DNA from: CAVQAH01 sp963784195
GTDB taxonomy: Bacteria; Acidobacteriota; Vicinamibacteria; Vicinamibacterales; 2-12-FULL-66-21
Direction of reading: 5' to 3'
Assembly: GCA_963784195.1 (NCBI GenBank)
Contig: CAWARA010000020.1
Coordinates: 186,001 to 250,000, forward strand
Length of the DNA: 64,000 nucleotides
The notes under the pieces are model-generated. The model saw nothing but the letters and a program-made list of their open reading frames with translations, was not told where the DNA came from and did no database searches. The translations under genes were made by a program, and so were the position numbers. The number at the start of each line of letters is the position of its first letter. Position 1 is the stretch's first letter. This document shows positions 9,192-19,065 of the stretch, one piece after another.

Positions 9192-10280
9192 ATGGACGTG
9201 TTCATCCATCCGCGCTTCGAACCGGACTTCAAGAGGCACCCCCTCGTGCTCGTCGACGTCGGCGCCCGCGGGGGTCTGAAGAGCAACTGGGCGGTTGCCA
9301 AACGGCACCTCCACTTGGTCGGGTTCGAGCCGGACAAGCGCGAATTCGGCCGGCTTTCGGATGGGCGCCGGGGGGAATCGTCCACGACGTTCCTCGACGT
9401 GGCGCTTCACAACCAGCGGGGCCCCATCCGGTTCAACATCGCACGCGATCGCGGCCTCAGCTCGATTTTCGAGCCCGACCGCACGTTCCTCGATACGTTT
9501 CCCGAGGCCAATCGCTTCGACATTGTCGAAATTCAGCCGGTCGAAGCCGACACGTTGGACAACCAGTTGCGCGCCCACCAGATCGCGGACGTCGACTTCA
9601 TCAAGGCAGACACACAGGGCAGCGAGCTCTTCGTCCTCGAAGGCGCCAGGCACGCGCTCTCGTCGTCGGTGATTGGCGTCGAAGTCGAGGTGGAGTTCGC
9701 CCCAATCTATCGGGGACAGCCACTGTTTGCCGACGTCGATAGCTTCCTGCGGAGTCTCGGGTTCGTCCTGTTCGATCTGCGGCCGTGCTACTGGAAGCGG
9801 GAGTCAGGGCGCGCACTCGGCGGCCCGCGCGGACAGATCATCTGGGCTGATGCGCTCTATCTGAAAAGCATCCCCGCCCTGGCCTCCGTCACCGCTGAGC
9901 TGGATCCGGCCGCGCGCAAGTCCAAGATTCTCAAATCGATAGCGGTCGCTCTGCTCTACGGCTATTGCGACTACGCCATCGAAATTGCTCGCACCTCCGG
10001 CGCCGCGCTGAGCGACGACGAACGGACCACAATCGAAACCCAATTGCGCGATGCCGGCGCGCGCGAGTTCGCCCGCGCGGAGTTTCCAGGCCGTCGGCCG
10101 CTGGCCGCCATCCTGCACCGGCTGTGGAGGGTGTTTCAGCCACGCGATGATGCCTGGTCGGTCAGTAACGCAAATCTGGGAAACATGAAGATGAGCGACT
10201 CGGGGCTCCAGCAGCGCGCGGTTTCAACCGCGCGTCAGTGCGGCTTCAGCCGCGCGTCAGCGTCGACGACGCGGCTCTAA
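9192..10280 (+). CDS. FkbM family methyltransferase
   Basis: 362 residues. LVLVDVGARGG (residues ~17-27) is the SAM-binding motif, and VDFIKADTQGSE (~136-147) is the signature late motif of FkbM methyltransferases, which O-methylate sugars and related hydroxyls. The ATG at 9192 gives MDVFIHPRF; an upstream in-frame start lies inside the palindromic tract and is less likely. The last ~24 codons run into a palindromic repeat (10206-10298), giving a Ser/Arg/Ala tail that is probably not conserved. The gene converges on, and overlaps by 24 bases, the flippase gene on the other strand. Confidence 0.82.
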   Translation: MDVFIHPRFEPDFKRHPLVLVDVGARGGLKSNWAVAKRHLHLVGFEPDKREFGRLSDGRRGESSTTFLDVALHNQRGPIRFNIARDRGLSSIFEPDRTFLDTFPEANRFDIVEIQPVEADTLDNQLRAHQIADVDFIKADTQGSELFVLEGARHALSSSVIGVEVEVEFAPIYRGQPLFADVDSFLRSLGFVLFDLRPCYWKRESGRALGGPRGQIIWADALYLKSIPALASVTAELDPAARKSKILKSIAVALLYGYCDYAIEIARTSGAALSDDERTTIETQLRDAGAREFARAEFPGRRPLAAILHRLWRVFQPRDDAWSVSNANLGNMKMSDSGLQQRAVSTARQCGFSRASASTTRL

Positions 10281-10298
10281 AGAGCCGCGCTGCTGGAG
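10206..10298. repeat. Cloverleaf-like palindromic repeat, copy A
   Basis: A perfect 13-bp terminal inverted repeat (CTCCAGCAGCGCG at 10206-10218 and its complement at 10286-10298) encloses three stem-loops: GCGCGGT-TTCA-ACCGCGC, GCGGC-TTCA-GCCGC and GCGGCTCT-AA-AGAGCCGC. The same terminal and inner stems recur at 24145-24212 and 29495-29570. This copy spans the overlapping 3' ends of two convergent genes and could also act as a bidirectional terminator. Confidence 0.85.
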
Positions 10299-11861
10299 TT
10301 GGACGTCTGACTCGTTCTCTGCCGCTAGTCTCCCCGTCGCGACGATTTCCCCAGCCATCTCGACCTGGTCGGCATCGGGCTCCGGAGGTGGCATCCTCCG
10401 GCCTTTCGACGCACGCTTCAACGCATCCTGCAGAACGCGCAACTCGCGCGGAACGAAGAATCCGGTCGCGATCAGAACGACCCCGTAGACGCCAACCGTC
10501 ACAGAACCGCGAAGGATCAGACCAATCAGCGGGCTCGCTGAACGGCTGATGAACCATTCGGCCGCGACATATGCCAGGATGCCGGCGATTCCTATGCGCA
10601 GCAATCGCAGCCATTCGTATCGAATCGGGTACGCTCGCATGGAGAACCCGACGGTCGTGGCCGCCAGCGTCGCGTAGGCTATGGTGTTCGCCCACGCCGC
10701 GCCCATCATGCCGTGACGCGGTATCAGCCAGGCGTTCGCGATCAGGCTCGCGCCGGCGGCCAGTCCGGTTGCAATCGGGTAACGCGTCGTCTGCTTGGTG
10801 ATCACAAGGCCGATCGACCCCACGAGGTAAAGGCCCTGGCAGAACGCGCCGAGCGCAATCCACGGCGTCACGCGTGCGGCCGGGAAAAACTCTTCGGTCG
10901 TCGTCAGGCGAACGACGTCTGACGCGATCGCACAGAGCCCCGCCGTGAGCAGCACGAGCAGGGCCAGCACGTATGTCGAGACCGTGCTGTAGATCCGCTT
11001 GGCGTCGGGCTCCTTCATGACGCTGAGAAAAAAGGGTGTCCACGCATACTCGAACGCGCTGAGAAAGAGTTTCAGCGCGAGGCCGAAGCTCGCGCCAATC
11101 GAGTACAGGCCGACGTCGCGAAGCGTCGCGTAGGCATTGAGGAAATAGCGGTCGGCCATCCCCATCACCTGATGCGCGAGGCTGTGCGGAATGCGAGGCA
11201 GGCCGAAGCCGAGCGCGTCACGCAGCACGGCCGCGGAAAACACCGGCCGAATCAGCGGTGCGAACCATCGGCTCAGGATCACCGTGAACACGGCGGTCAC
11301 GACGACGTCGGCCAGAACGACACCCATGACGCCCATGCCTGCCCAGATGACGAGCAGCAACCGAAGGACGAGCGTCGACGCCGATCGCGCGAACACCAGC
11401 GCGATGAACTGCTTCGGTTGCTCGGCAATCCGCAGGACCTGAAACGGGATGAAGTAGAAACCGACGACGAAGGTGTTGAGCAGAACGAGGCTGATGAGGA
11501 GCCCGTGGGCCGGCGAATCGAAGAGAAGCTGGCTGAGCGTGCCAGCAAACGGCAGGCTGACGAGCAGCAGCGAGCCATTGAGCACGAGCAGGAAGATGAA
11601 CAGCGTGCTGGCGAGCCGCTGACGCGCCTTCTGGTCGGCGCAATCGTAGTAGAGCCGCATGAACGCGGTGTCCACGCCCCAGCGGAACACGATCTTCCCG
11701 CTGGCTTCGACGGTCAGGAGCATCGCGATCACGCCGTAGTCGGACGGCGTGAGATAGCTCGTATAGACCGGCAGCAGGAGGAGGCTGATGATCGACGTGG
11801 CGACGTCGCCAAGCCCGTAAGTCGCGAGGTTGCGAAAGAGGCTCTTGATTCGGGCCAGCAC
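10257..11861 (-). CDS. Polysaccharide flippase (oligosaccharide transporter, MATE/MurJ fold)
   Basis: 534 residues with 12-14 hydrophobic helices. It opens IKSLFRNLATYGLGDVATSIISLLLLPVYT, the usual first helix region of Wzx-type polysaccharide_synt flippases, and carries LTPSDYGVIAML right after it. Such proteins flip polyprenyl-linked oligosaccharides across the inner membrane. Translation starts at GTG 11861, only 12 bases after the stop of the upstream membrane methyltransferase-like gene, so they are co-transcribed. The C-terminal LQQRGSLEP tail is encoded by the palindromic repeat and is unlikely to be ancestral. Confidence 0.85.
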   Translation of the reverse strand: MLARIKSLFRNLATYGLGDVATSIISLLLLPVYTSYLTPSDYGVIAMLLTVEASGKIVFRWGVDTAFMRLYYDCADQKARQRLASTLFIFLLVLNGSLLLVSLPFAGTLSQLLFDSPAHGLLISLVLLNTFVVGFYFIPFQVLRIAEQPKQFIALVFARSASTLVLRLLLVIWAGMGVMGVVLADVVVTAVFTVILSRWFAPLIRPVFSAAVLRDALGFGLPRIPHSLAHQVMGMADRYFLNAYATLRDVGLYSIGASFGLALKLFLSAFEYAWTPFFLSVMKEPDAKRIYSTVSTYVLALLVLLTAGLCAIASDVVRLTTTEEFFPAARVTPWIALGAFCQGLYLVGSIGLVITKQTTRYPIATGLAAGASLIANAWLIPRHGMMGAAWANTIAYATLAATTVGFSMRAYPIRYEWLRLLRIGIAGILAYVAAEWFISRSASPLIGLILRGSVTVGVYGVVLIATGFFVPRELRVLQDALKRASKGRRMPPPEPDADQVEMAGEIVATGRLAAENESDVQLQQRGSLEPRRRR

Positions 11862-11873
11862 TTCGTTCAGCTG

Positions 11874-14267
11874 CTAGCGTGCAGCCACCAGATGCCGCAT
11901 GGGGACCGCGAGCAGCGCGTACATGAGTCCGGCGGCAACGAGGTTGACGTGGATCCCGAGCCACATCGATCCCATCACCGCGAGGATCGACGCCATGACT
12001 CCGCAGGCGCCGTTGACGCCCCACATCCAGGCGGTGAGCTGGTCCGAGTGGCCGTGCACGAGCCGCATCCCCACCGGAAAACAACAACCGAGTGCAAAGG
12101 CCAGCGGCGTAACGAACGTCGCCACCACCATTGTCCGTCCTGGCAGTCCCCAGCCCACGGTCAGGTTGATTGCCGGCTGAAGCAGGACGGTGGCGATGAA
12201 CACCGTCGTCGCGATCCCGAGCGGCAGCCACACGAGACGTGGCCGAGCGATATCGATCGATTCCGATGCCAGGCTGCCGAGCCCGGCCGCCAGAATCATC
12301 AGAAACAGAATGATCGAGAAGGTATACGTCGGGTGGCCCAGGTACACGGAAAAGCGCTGCAGGAACGCGATCTGAATCAGCATGAACGCGAAGCCGATGA
12401 TCGCAAAGTAGGCCAGCGACGCGGCAAAGATTCCCGCGGAAACAGGTGGGCGTCCGGTCGCGACCAGCGGGCACGCGATGATCGCCAGCACGAGCACGAA
12501 GGCGATCGCCGCCAGCGCCAGCAGCGTCCGGGTCGCTCTCAGGTTGCCGCTCACTACCCCGCCGCTCCCCGATGACTGCTGAAGGAAGCCGCGCGGCTTC
12601 AGCATGTTGAAGAAGAAGGGCCGATTGTCGGTCGGTGCGGTGAAATCGAAGATCGCGTCACGGGTTGCAAGGTCGAGCCCGGCGGCGGATCTCGCACTCG
12701 CGATGTTGCGAAGGCGTTCGTCGGCGCCAGGCTCCCACGGCGCCACGCGCACCTGAAAGCCGTGCTTCTCCGCAATGCTCCGGATCGTCGCGGCATCGTC
12801 GCTCGTGAAGGGCGACCGCGAGACAAGCAGTGTGGCAATGCGCTCGCGCGTCACCAGGATCATGTGCTGGCGAGGATCGGGCAGGCCGAGATCGAGCAGC
12901 GAGGCAACCGCCAGTGACAGCAGCCGCGTCGTCTCGGACACTGCCTCCGGATCGTACCAGCGCGAGACGCTGAAGACGCCCGTCGGCGTGAGCGCACGCA
13001 GGAAGACGCGCCATCCGTCGCGCGTGTACAGACCGTTTTCCGACAGCGTGAACGCGCCCGCTCCGGTCGCCGCCCACGTGTCAATCAGCGACATCTGAAG
13101 CACGTCGAACCTGCCTGGCGCGCGCGTGAGATACGACCGAGCCTCGTCGTGCACCAGCGTCACGCCGGGATGGGCCGCGACCTTCGCAAAGTCGCGGTAG
13201 CGCGACTGCAGCACTCCCACGAGGACGTCGTTGATTTCTATGCCGGTAATCCGGGGATTTCCCGCCCAGATGGCGGTCAGCACGTCGCGGCCGCCGCCGA
13301 CGCCAATTACCGCGACGTCGCCGCGCCGGATTCGGTAGGGCAGGGACGTGACGTCGTATTGAACCCAGCCAATCGAGGACGGGTCGCCATCCCACTTGGT
13401 GATCACGGTTCCCGCGTCCCCATCGATGGCGGCGAGCGCCATCGTCACCGGGGTCTGCGGAGCATCCGCGGCGGGCCCCCAGAGAAATGGCGGACCCTCT
13501 TCCGGCACTCGGACGATCACGTTGGAGTGCGCATTCCACCCCGAATAGGCAATCGCCTCGACGTCCTTCAACAGGCTTCGGCTCTTGGGATACATCACGC
13601 CCAGCGGACGGGCGGCCGACGCGTTGACCGCCGCCGCTGCCGCGAGCACGAGCCCGAGCAACACCGCTCCGCGGGTTCGCATTCCCGCATGCGTGGCGAA
13701 ACAGGCCGCTCCGATTGCGGCAATGGCGCCTGCGGCGAGCGCAGTGGATGTGATGTCCGTCAGCTCGAGGAGCCAGATGATCGCCAGACATCCGCCGGCT
13801 GCGCCGATCAGGTCAGCGCCGTACAACAGTCCTATCGGGCCGTTCGTCCTGGTGAGCGCGAGCGTCACTACCACTCCGGACAAAAAGAACGGAATGGTCA
13901 ACATCAACGTCGCGATCGCCAGCGGCGCGATCTCCGAGGGCGTGGCGCTGCGAACCGATGGAAACGGAATGACGAGATTGGCGACGTGGCAGATCGGAAG
14001 GGCAATCGCGAATGCCAGGGCCATCCACGGCAACAAGCGGGCTGCCCGTTCGGGGGCAAAGATCGTCCCGCCGACGAACACGAGCACCGCACCGGCCGCC
14101 ATGCCGAGCATCGCGACCGACACCGCGAGAAAGGACAGGTGGTACCACGTCAGCACCGAGAGCAGGCGCGTATCGAGCACCTCCAGCATCAGGGTGGCGA
14201 GCGTGACGAAGAAGAGGCCCGACGCAAGCCAGAAGACTCGTGGGCGTCCTGTTTGATCGGGAGACAA
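11874..14267 (-). CDS. Polytopic membrane protein with spermidine-synthase-like domain
   Basis: 797 residues. The first ~230 form seven or more helices. The middle (~240-570) holds a spermidine-synthase-type Rossmann domain: VAVIGVGGGRDVLTAIWAG, GIEINDVLVG and VTLVHDEARSYL. The C-terminal ~210 residues are again membrane helices. This layout is the fused transporter/spermidine-synthase-like family often seen in soil bacteria, whose substrate is not established. Start is a TTG at 14267. Its place between a HEAT-repeat gene and a flippase in one minus-strand block suggests an envelope role. True polyamine synthesis cannot be claimed from motif I alone. Confidence 0.72.
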   Translation of the reverse strand: MSPDQTGRPRVFWLASGLFFVTLATLMLEVLDTRLLSVLTWYHLSFLAVSVAMLGMAAGAVLVFVGGTIFAPERAARLLPWMALAFAIALPICHVANLVIPFPSVRSATPSEIAPLAIATLMLTIPFFLSGVVVTLALTRTNGPIGLLYGADLIGAAGGCLAIIWLLELTDITSTALAAGAIAAIGAACFATHAGMRTRGAVLLGLVLAAAAAVNASAARPLGVMYPKSRSLLKDVEAIAYSGWNAHSNVIVRVPEEGPPFLWGPAADAPQTPVTMALAAIDGDAGTVITKWDGDPSSIGWVQYDVTSLPYRIRRGDVAVIGVGGGRDVLTAIWAGNPRITGIEINDVLVGVLQSRYRDFAKVAAHPGVTLVHDEARSYLTRAPGRFDVLQMSLIDTWAATGAGAFTLSENGLYTRDGWRVFLRALTPTGVFSVSRWYDPEAVSETTRLLSLAVASLLDLGLPDPRQHMILVTRERIATLLVSRSPFTSDDAATIRSIAEKHGFQVRVAPWEPGADERLRNIASARSAAGLDLATRDAIFDFTAPTDNRPFFFNMLKPRGFLQQSSGSGGVVSGNLRATRTLLALAAIAFVLVLAIIACPLVATGRPPVSAGIFAASLAYFAIIGFAFMLIQIAFLQRFSVYLGHPTYTFSIILFLMILAAGLGSLASESIDIARPRLVWLPLGIATTVFIATVLLQPAINLTVGWGLPGRTMVVATFVTPLAFALGCCFPVGMRLVHGHSDQLTAWMWGVNGACGVMASILAVMGSMWLGIHVNLVAAGLMYALLAVPMRHLVAAR

Positions 14268-14330
14268 CAGCCTATGAGTCTATCATTCGCTTCCCGGGGG
14301 TTCAGCGCTCGAAGCGTGCAGGCAGGCGAA

Positions 14331-15515
14331 CTATCGAGTGAGCACGAGCACGCGGCCCGCGGCACGGACACGCGTGAGCCGGTTCGTATCGCGCATCAGC
14401 CGTCGCAAGGTGGTGAGGTCGAGGGGAACATCGGTGATCAGCAGCGCAGCGAGGTCGCGGATCGCTGGGTTCTCGTTGGTCAGCAGTGACTCCAGCACCG
14501 AGGTGGCCAGTGCCGGATCGTGCGGAGCAATCAAGCGCGCCGCCGACGCCCGGACCTCCGCCTCCGGCGCGTTCGTCAGGTCCCGCACCAATGCCATCCA
14601 TGCGCCGTCGGGTCGGCTGGACATCGCGTCGGCTGCCGCGAGCCGCATGGACGGGACGGGCTGAGAGATCAGTTCCTGCAGGATCTGCAGTCCGCTGTCG
14701 TCGCCGAGCCGGTAAAGTGCGCCAGCCGCGCTCGTTCGTACGAACGCTCTCTCGTCAGCGAGGAACGGTTTGATCTGCTGTATGACGTCCTTGTCTCCGA
14801 GCCTGCCCAGCGCACTCAGCGCAGACCCGCGAACTTCTGCTTTCGGGTCCGAGAGCTGTTCGACGAATACCGGGATCGCCTGCCGGCTACCGCTCTGGCC
14901 GAGCGCATCGATGGCGAGCACGGTGTTCGTGGACTGCTTTTTGAGATCGGCGATCAGCACCGCGATCGCTTTTTGATTGCCTCTTGCGGCCAGGATGCGG
15001 GCCTCGGACCCCGAGCCTCCAGCCAGTGACGCGCTCAATGCCGCTTCCGCTGTCGCGTCACCGGCGGCGGCCAGGTCGCGCAACGCCTGCAGCCGAATCG
15101 CCGTGTCCTGCCGCTGCGCGGCTTCCATGTACAGCGAGGCCTGCGCGATTCTCCGCACGACCCCAGGCTCCTCCATCGTCCGGCTCCCAAGCCACTGCTC
15201 GTACTGACCCAGTGCGGCCTCGACGCCCGAACGCGCGAGATCCGCTTCGATAGCGAGGGTCAGTCCCGAGATGCTCCGCGGATCGCCTTTGAGGACCTGA
15301 GCGGCTTTCTCGGCGGCCTGCGCGGGCTTACCCTCGGCCAGCAGCGCCCATCCATTGGTGAGGTCCGTCGCCGTATCTACCGGGACTGCCGTCGCAGGTC
15401 TTGGAGCAGCGGACGGCGCAGCTGCCTGAGATGATGCGCTCTGTTGTGCGGAAGCGGCGGCGGACGCGCACAGAGCGAGTGCGGACAGCGCCGAAACAAG
15501 CGTTCGTTCGAACAT
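14331..15515 (-). CDS. Secreted TPR/HEAT-repeat protein
   Basis: 394 residues. A signal peptide (MFERTLVSALSALALCASAAASAQQ) is followed by an Ala/Pro stretch, a TPR-like segment (WALLAEGKPAQAAEKAAQVLKG) and then a series of HEAT units: AIDALGQSGSRQAIPVFVEQL, EVRGSALSALGRLGDKDVI and FVRTSAAGALYRLGDDSGL. Such solenoids usually bind proteins. The ATG at 15515 is chosen because it begins the signal peptide. It leads the membrane-protein and flippase genes that follow on the same strand. Partner unknown; periplasmic location inferred. Confidence 0.72.
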   Translation of the reverse strand: MFERTLVSALSALALCASAAASAQQSASSQAAAPSAAPRPATAVPVDTATDLTNGWALLAEGKPAQAAEKAAQVLKGDPRSISGLTLAIEADLARSGVEAALGQYEQWLGSRTMEEPGVVRRIAQASLYMEAAQRQDTAIRLQALRDLAAAGDATAEAALSASLAGGSGSEARILAARGNQKAIAVLIADLKKQSTNTVLAIDALGQSGSRQAIPVFVEQLSDPKAEVRGSALSALGRLGDKDVIQQIKPFLADERAFVRTSAAGALYRLGDDSGLQILQELISQPVPSMRLAAADAMSSRPDGAWMALVRDLTNAPEAEVRASAARLIAPHDPALATSVLESLLTNENPAIRDLAALLITDVPLDLTTLRRLMRDTNRLTRVRAAGRVLVLTR

Positions 15516-15583
15516 GTGAATGAAACCCTGAGGACTATGACGCCGAAGCTCGGGGAAAAGCCTGTCGAGATCGCAAAGCGTGG

Positions 15584-16390
15584 TCAGCGCGACGCGCTGA
15601 CTGTTGGATTCGATCGTATCATCGCGTCCACGGTATCGGTCGTCAGCTGCTGATATACACGAGGCGCCCGCTGTCCGCCGGTCAGCCTGAGCCAGTAGAG
15701 ATCCTTCAGTTGCGCGAGGTACCCCATGGCTTCCTTCGTGCTCATCTTGCTCTCTCCGAGCTCGCGGTTGTCGAACTGATACGGCAGCTCGACGAGCCGC
15801 CGTGGCCACGCCCGCACCAGCAGCTCGAGGCAGATCTTGAACCCGCCAGCCTTGATCGAAACCGACGTTCCGATCTCGCGTTTGATGAGGAAGAAGCCTG
15901 ACGCCGCGTCGCGGATCGGCGAGAGCGGCCGGGCCATCAGACAGGCGACTCTCGAGAGCACGCGCCGCGTCGCCGGCCAGTTGAGCGTTCTGCCGCCAGG
16001 TACGTACCGGCTGGCCACGACAATGTCTGCGTTGGTCGCCCTGAAGATGGCAAGCATGCGCGGCACGAGACTCGGAGGATGGCTGAAGTCAGCATCCATA
16101 ACCCCGACGACGTGTGCCGTCGCAACGGCGAACCCGGCAACGACGGCAGTCCCCAGCCCGAGCTTGCCGGAACGATGAATGACACGGATGCGGTGGAGCT
16201 TCGCAAGGTCGTCCGCCAGCGCGCCCGTCCCATCGGGTGAGTTGTCGTCGACGATGACGAGCTCGAGGCGGAGATTCTGGGTCGCACAGGTCCGGAACAG
16301 TGCATCGACGAGCTCGGCAATCCGCTCGCGCTCGTTATAGGTCGGCACGACCATCGTCAGATCGGCTGACGCTCGGTCCTGATGCTCCAT
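15584..16390 (-). CDS. GT2 polyprenol-phosphate mannosyltransferase-like enzyme
   Basis: 268 residues. The family 2 GT-A motifs are plain: TMVVPTYNERERI at the N-terminus, VIVDDNSPDGTG, GLGTAVVAGF and the metal-binding VMDADFSHPP. This is the DPM1/polyprenol monophosphomannose synthase type without C-terminal membrane helices. It would make the lipid-linked sugar donor used by the GT-C enzymes in this locus (2182, 16428). The ATG at 16390 (MEHQDRASADLTMVV) is preferred; another in-frame ATG lies at 16411. It is divergent from the GT-C gene 37 bases away, so a shared regulatory region is likely. Confidence 0.85.
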   Translation of the reverse strand: MEHQDRASADLTMVVPTYNERERIAELVDALFRTCATQNLRLELVIVDDNSPDGTGALADDLAKLHRIRVIHRSGKLGLGTAVVAGFAVATAHVVGVMDADFSHPPSLVPRMLAIFRATNADIVVASRYVPGGRTLNWPATRRVLSRVACLMARPLSPIRDAASGFFLIKREIGTSVSIKAGGFKICLELLVRAWPRRLVELPYQFDNRELGESKMSTKEAMGYLAQLKDLYWLRLTGGQRAPRVYQQLTTDTVDAMIRSNPTVSASR

Positions 16391-16427
16391 TCCAATTACT
16401 ATAGTTCGCATCTCATACATCGTGGCC

Positions 16428-18180
16428 ATGCCTTTGCGCGCGCACCAGGCGTTGTTTGTCGGGCTGCTGACGGCGGTCACCGTCGGCGCCCTGCTGCGCG
16501 GCAGCTGGCTGACGTCGGACCCGCCGACACACGCGGCGACGGGTATCGTGTGGCACGACGAGGGGCCATGGGTGCACAACGCCCGCAATCGGGCCCTGTG
16601 GGGCACCTGGCGCACGGACGAGTGGAACCCCGTCTTCCTGACGCCAGTCTTCACCGCCCTCGAATACGTCTCGTTCGAAGCGTTTGGCGTGGGTACGTGG
16701 CAGGCGCGCATGGTGCCTGTCGTCTCGGGTCTCGCTGCGGTTCTCTTGATCGGTCTTGGGCTCGCCGCCGCGTCAGGTCTCCGGGCGGGACTGATCGGCG
16801 CGTTGCTGCTCGCGACGAACTATGTCTTCGTCATGTGGAATCGTGCCGCGCTCATGGAATCGACCATGACCGCGTTCATCGTGGCGAGCTGGACCGCGTA
16901 CGTCCTCGCTCAGCGTCGACCCGCGCTCGGCCTCCTCTCGGGCGCCGCAGTGGTGCTGGCGTGGTTCACGAAGGCCTCCGCTGCGTTCTTCGTTGCAGCG
17001 CTCCTGTTCGATGCCATCTTCACGATCGCGATCGGGCGGTCGTCGCGGCTGCGGCGGTGGCTGACCGTGGATGCCCCTGCCCGTCCCGCACAGCTGGCTG
17101 CGTGGTGGACGCTCGCCGGCGTCGCGATCGCAACGGCGATTGTCGCGCTCTGTTTCGTGCTGCCGTTCTGGTCCGAATACCGGTTCTACAACTGGCAGAT
17201 GTCAGTAACCCGGAAGCCGGCTTACACGGTGAAGGCGCTCATGGATCGCGCGTCATGGCTGCCGATCGCGCATGATTTCTTCACGAGGATGTGGCTCGTG
17301 ATGACGATCGCCGCTCTCGGGATCGCAACGGTGCTGGCGCGATGGCGGACCGCGGCCGCCGGTGAGCGGCTGCTCGTGCTCTGGGTGCTTGTTGGCCTCG
17401 CGGAGCTGGTCGTCCACGATTCCGGCAACGAGCGCCGCTATGTGATGTTCATTCCCGCGCTCGTCGGGCTCGCGGCGCTCGTCCTGTCATCGCCAGGCCC
17501 GCTCGTCGCGGGGCGATCCGCCGGTCAATCGCTGGATCGCGTTGCCGGTTCTCTTGCTGCTCAGTTATCTGGTGATCGGCAGTATCGTGCGGCTCGCGTT
17601 TCTGTATGAGATTCGCCCCGGGGTCAGGCTCAGCGCGGCCATGGCCGTCGCGCTATCCTCGCTCATCGTCTGGCGGTGGCGAGCGACGATCGGCTGGCTG
17701 ACGACTCAGCGCATCAGCCCCCGGGCGGCAATTGCCCTGACGGCACTCGCCATCGCGGCAGATCTGGCACAGTACGGCCAATGGCTGCGCCACCGGTCGA
17801 CGTTGAACTACGAGGCGAGCGTCGCAGTGGGCCGTGTGTTACCGCCGGGGACCCTGGTGCAGGGCAAGCTGGCCAACGGACTTGCGCTCGAGAATCGTAT
17901 ACGCCCGGTATTCATCGGACGGGGGTTCGGCAACTACGAGGACCGGAAGCGGCGTGATGATGTGCGGTATATTCTGACTTACGTTGCGCCCAGCCTCGGC
18001 TACGAGTCGCAGGCGCGCAATCCTGTCATCCTGGACGTCCTCGAGGCCTATCCGCAGCGCGCGATAGTGATGACGTTCGATGTCGCAGAAACCGGCGGTC
18101 GCGATCGGGCCGCGCTGATTGATAAGTTTGGCGGCGCCGCGGTGCCTGCGCCGAACGGGACGGAGCGTGCGCAGCATTGA
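16428..18180 (+). CDS. GT-C membrane glycosyltransferase, frameshifted
   Basis: Two overlapping frames make one coherent ~584-residue membrane protein. The N-terminal part has WHDEGPWVHNARN (acidic first loop, as in family 39-like enzymes) and many helices. It runs to ALVLSSPGPLVAG, then continues in the other frame as DPPVNRWIALPVLLLLSYLVIG to the stop at 18180. The jump sits at the run of four G at 17510-17513: removing one G joins the frames. Its divergent neighbour is the likely donor-lipid synthase. The downstream methyltransferase overlaps its end. Either a sequencing indel or a recent mutation is possible. Confidence 0.75.
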
Positions 18181-19006
18181 CGAGCGCGCCATCAAGGCGC
18201 ATGCGGATCTCCGCTTCCGATCGGAGTACGACTACGCGCTGTTCGAGTACTACCGAAGCGCCAAAGTCATCGCGTTTCTGGAACGTGCCGGCGTGGCCGT
18301 GCGAGGCCGGGTGCTCGACGCCGGATGCGGTGGCGGCGGCATGCCGTTGTCGCTGGCCGAAGAGGCTGACCTGGTCGTCGGCATCGATCCCGCGGAGCGC
18401 TTCCAGGATGCGGGCGTCCGGCTCGGACGCGAACGCACCCTGCGGAACCTGACATTCGCGCTCGCCGACGGCATGTATCTGCCGTTTCGCAACGGCACGT
18501 TCGACCTCGTGCTGTCGCACGCGGTAATCGAGCATGTTGCCGACGCCCCGCTGTACCTGCGGGAGTGCGCGCGCGTCCTGGCGCCGTCCGGACACATCTA
18601 TCTGTCCACGGCGCCGTACCTGTCGTTTGCCGGCGCGCATCTGCCGCGGTTGCGCGTGCCGCTGCCGCTGCATCTGATGGTTGGACGCCCCGCAGCCTTC
18701 GCGACGTTCCAGTTTCTCGCCCGGCGCGCGCCGTGGACGCTGAAGGAACCGGCGAACGAGAACTCGTTCATCAAGGCCGCACGGCGCGGCGAGACGAAAC
18801 ACGACGACCTGCTCGAGAAGGTGCGCGTCACCCGGCTGCGCCGTCAAATCGCCGACGCGGGGCTGCACATCGTCCGCGAGGAGTTGCATGCGACGGCCAC
18901 CGTGCGCAGGATGCCTGCGCCTATCGCCCGGTGGCTCCGCGACAGCTCGCTCACGCAGGACATGCTGATCAGTAATATCGAGTACGTGCTGCAGCGCCGT
19001 CATTGA
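18167..19006 (+). CDS. Class I SAM-dependent methyltransferase
   Basis: 279 residues. VLDAGCGGGGMPLSLA is motif I, GIDPAERF is the acidic strand-2 motif, LVLSHAVIEHV motif II and LAPSGHIYLSTAPYLS motif III, the Methyltransf_11 layout. The GTG at 18167, with a GGAG just upstream, overlaps the end of the GT-C gene by 14 bases; an upstream in-frame start would give an extra Arg-rich leader. The acceptor is probably a glycan or lipid intermediate, judged only from context. A short tract of TGACGATTG-like words (19005-19060) separates it from the next gene. Confidence 0.82.
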   Translation: MRSIDERAIKAHADLRFRSEYDYALFEYYRSAKVIAFLERAGVAVRGRVLDAGCGGGGMPLSLAEEADLVVGIDPAERFQDAGVRLGRERTLRNLTFALADGMYLPFRNGTFDLVLSHAVIEHVADAPLYLRECARVLAPSGHIYLSTAPYLSFAGAHLPRLRVPLPLHLMVGRPAAFATFQFLARRAPWTLKEPANENSFIKAARRGETKHDDLLEKVRVTRLRRQIADAGLHIVREELHATATVRRMPAPIARWLRDSSLTQDMLISNIEYVLQRRH

Positions 19007-19060
19007 CGATTGCCAAATGCCGACTGACGATCGCTGTTGACGATTGGGTAACTGACGACT
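19005..19060. repeat. TGACGATTG-word tract
   Basis: The gap between the methyltransferase and the GNAT gene is built from near copies of one word: TGACGATTG, TGACGATCG, TGACGATTG, TGACGACTG. It resembles the other short-word intergenic tracts in this window in style but not in sequence. Confidence 0.5.
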
Positions 19061-19065
19061 GAGCC

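Noticed and set aside
11172..14489. Two long charged frames (467 and 446 residues) on the plus strand opposite the flippase and membrane methyltransferase-like gene
   Set aside because: Both mirror membrane proteins; hydrophobic codons reversed give Asp/Arg/Gln-rich sequence. No motif, start site or ribosome site supports them.
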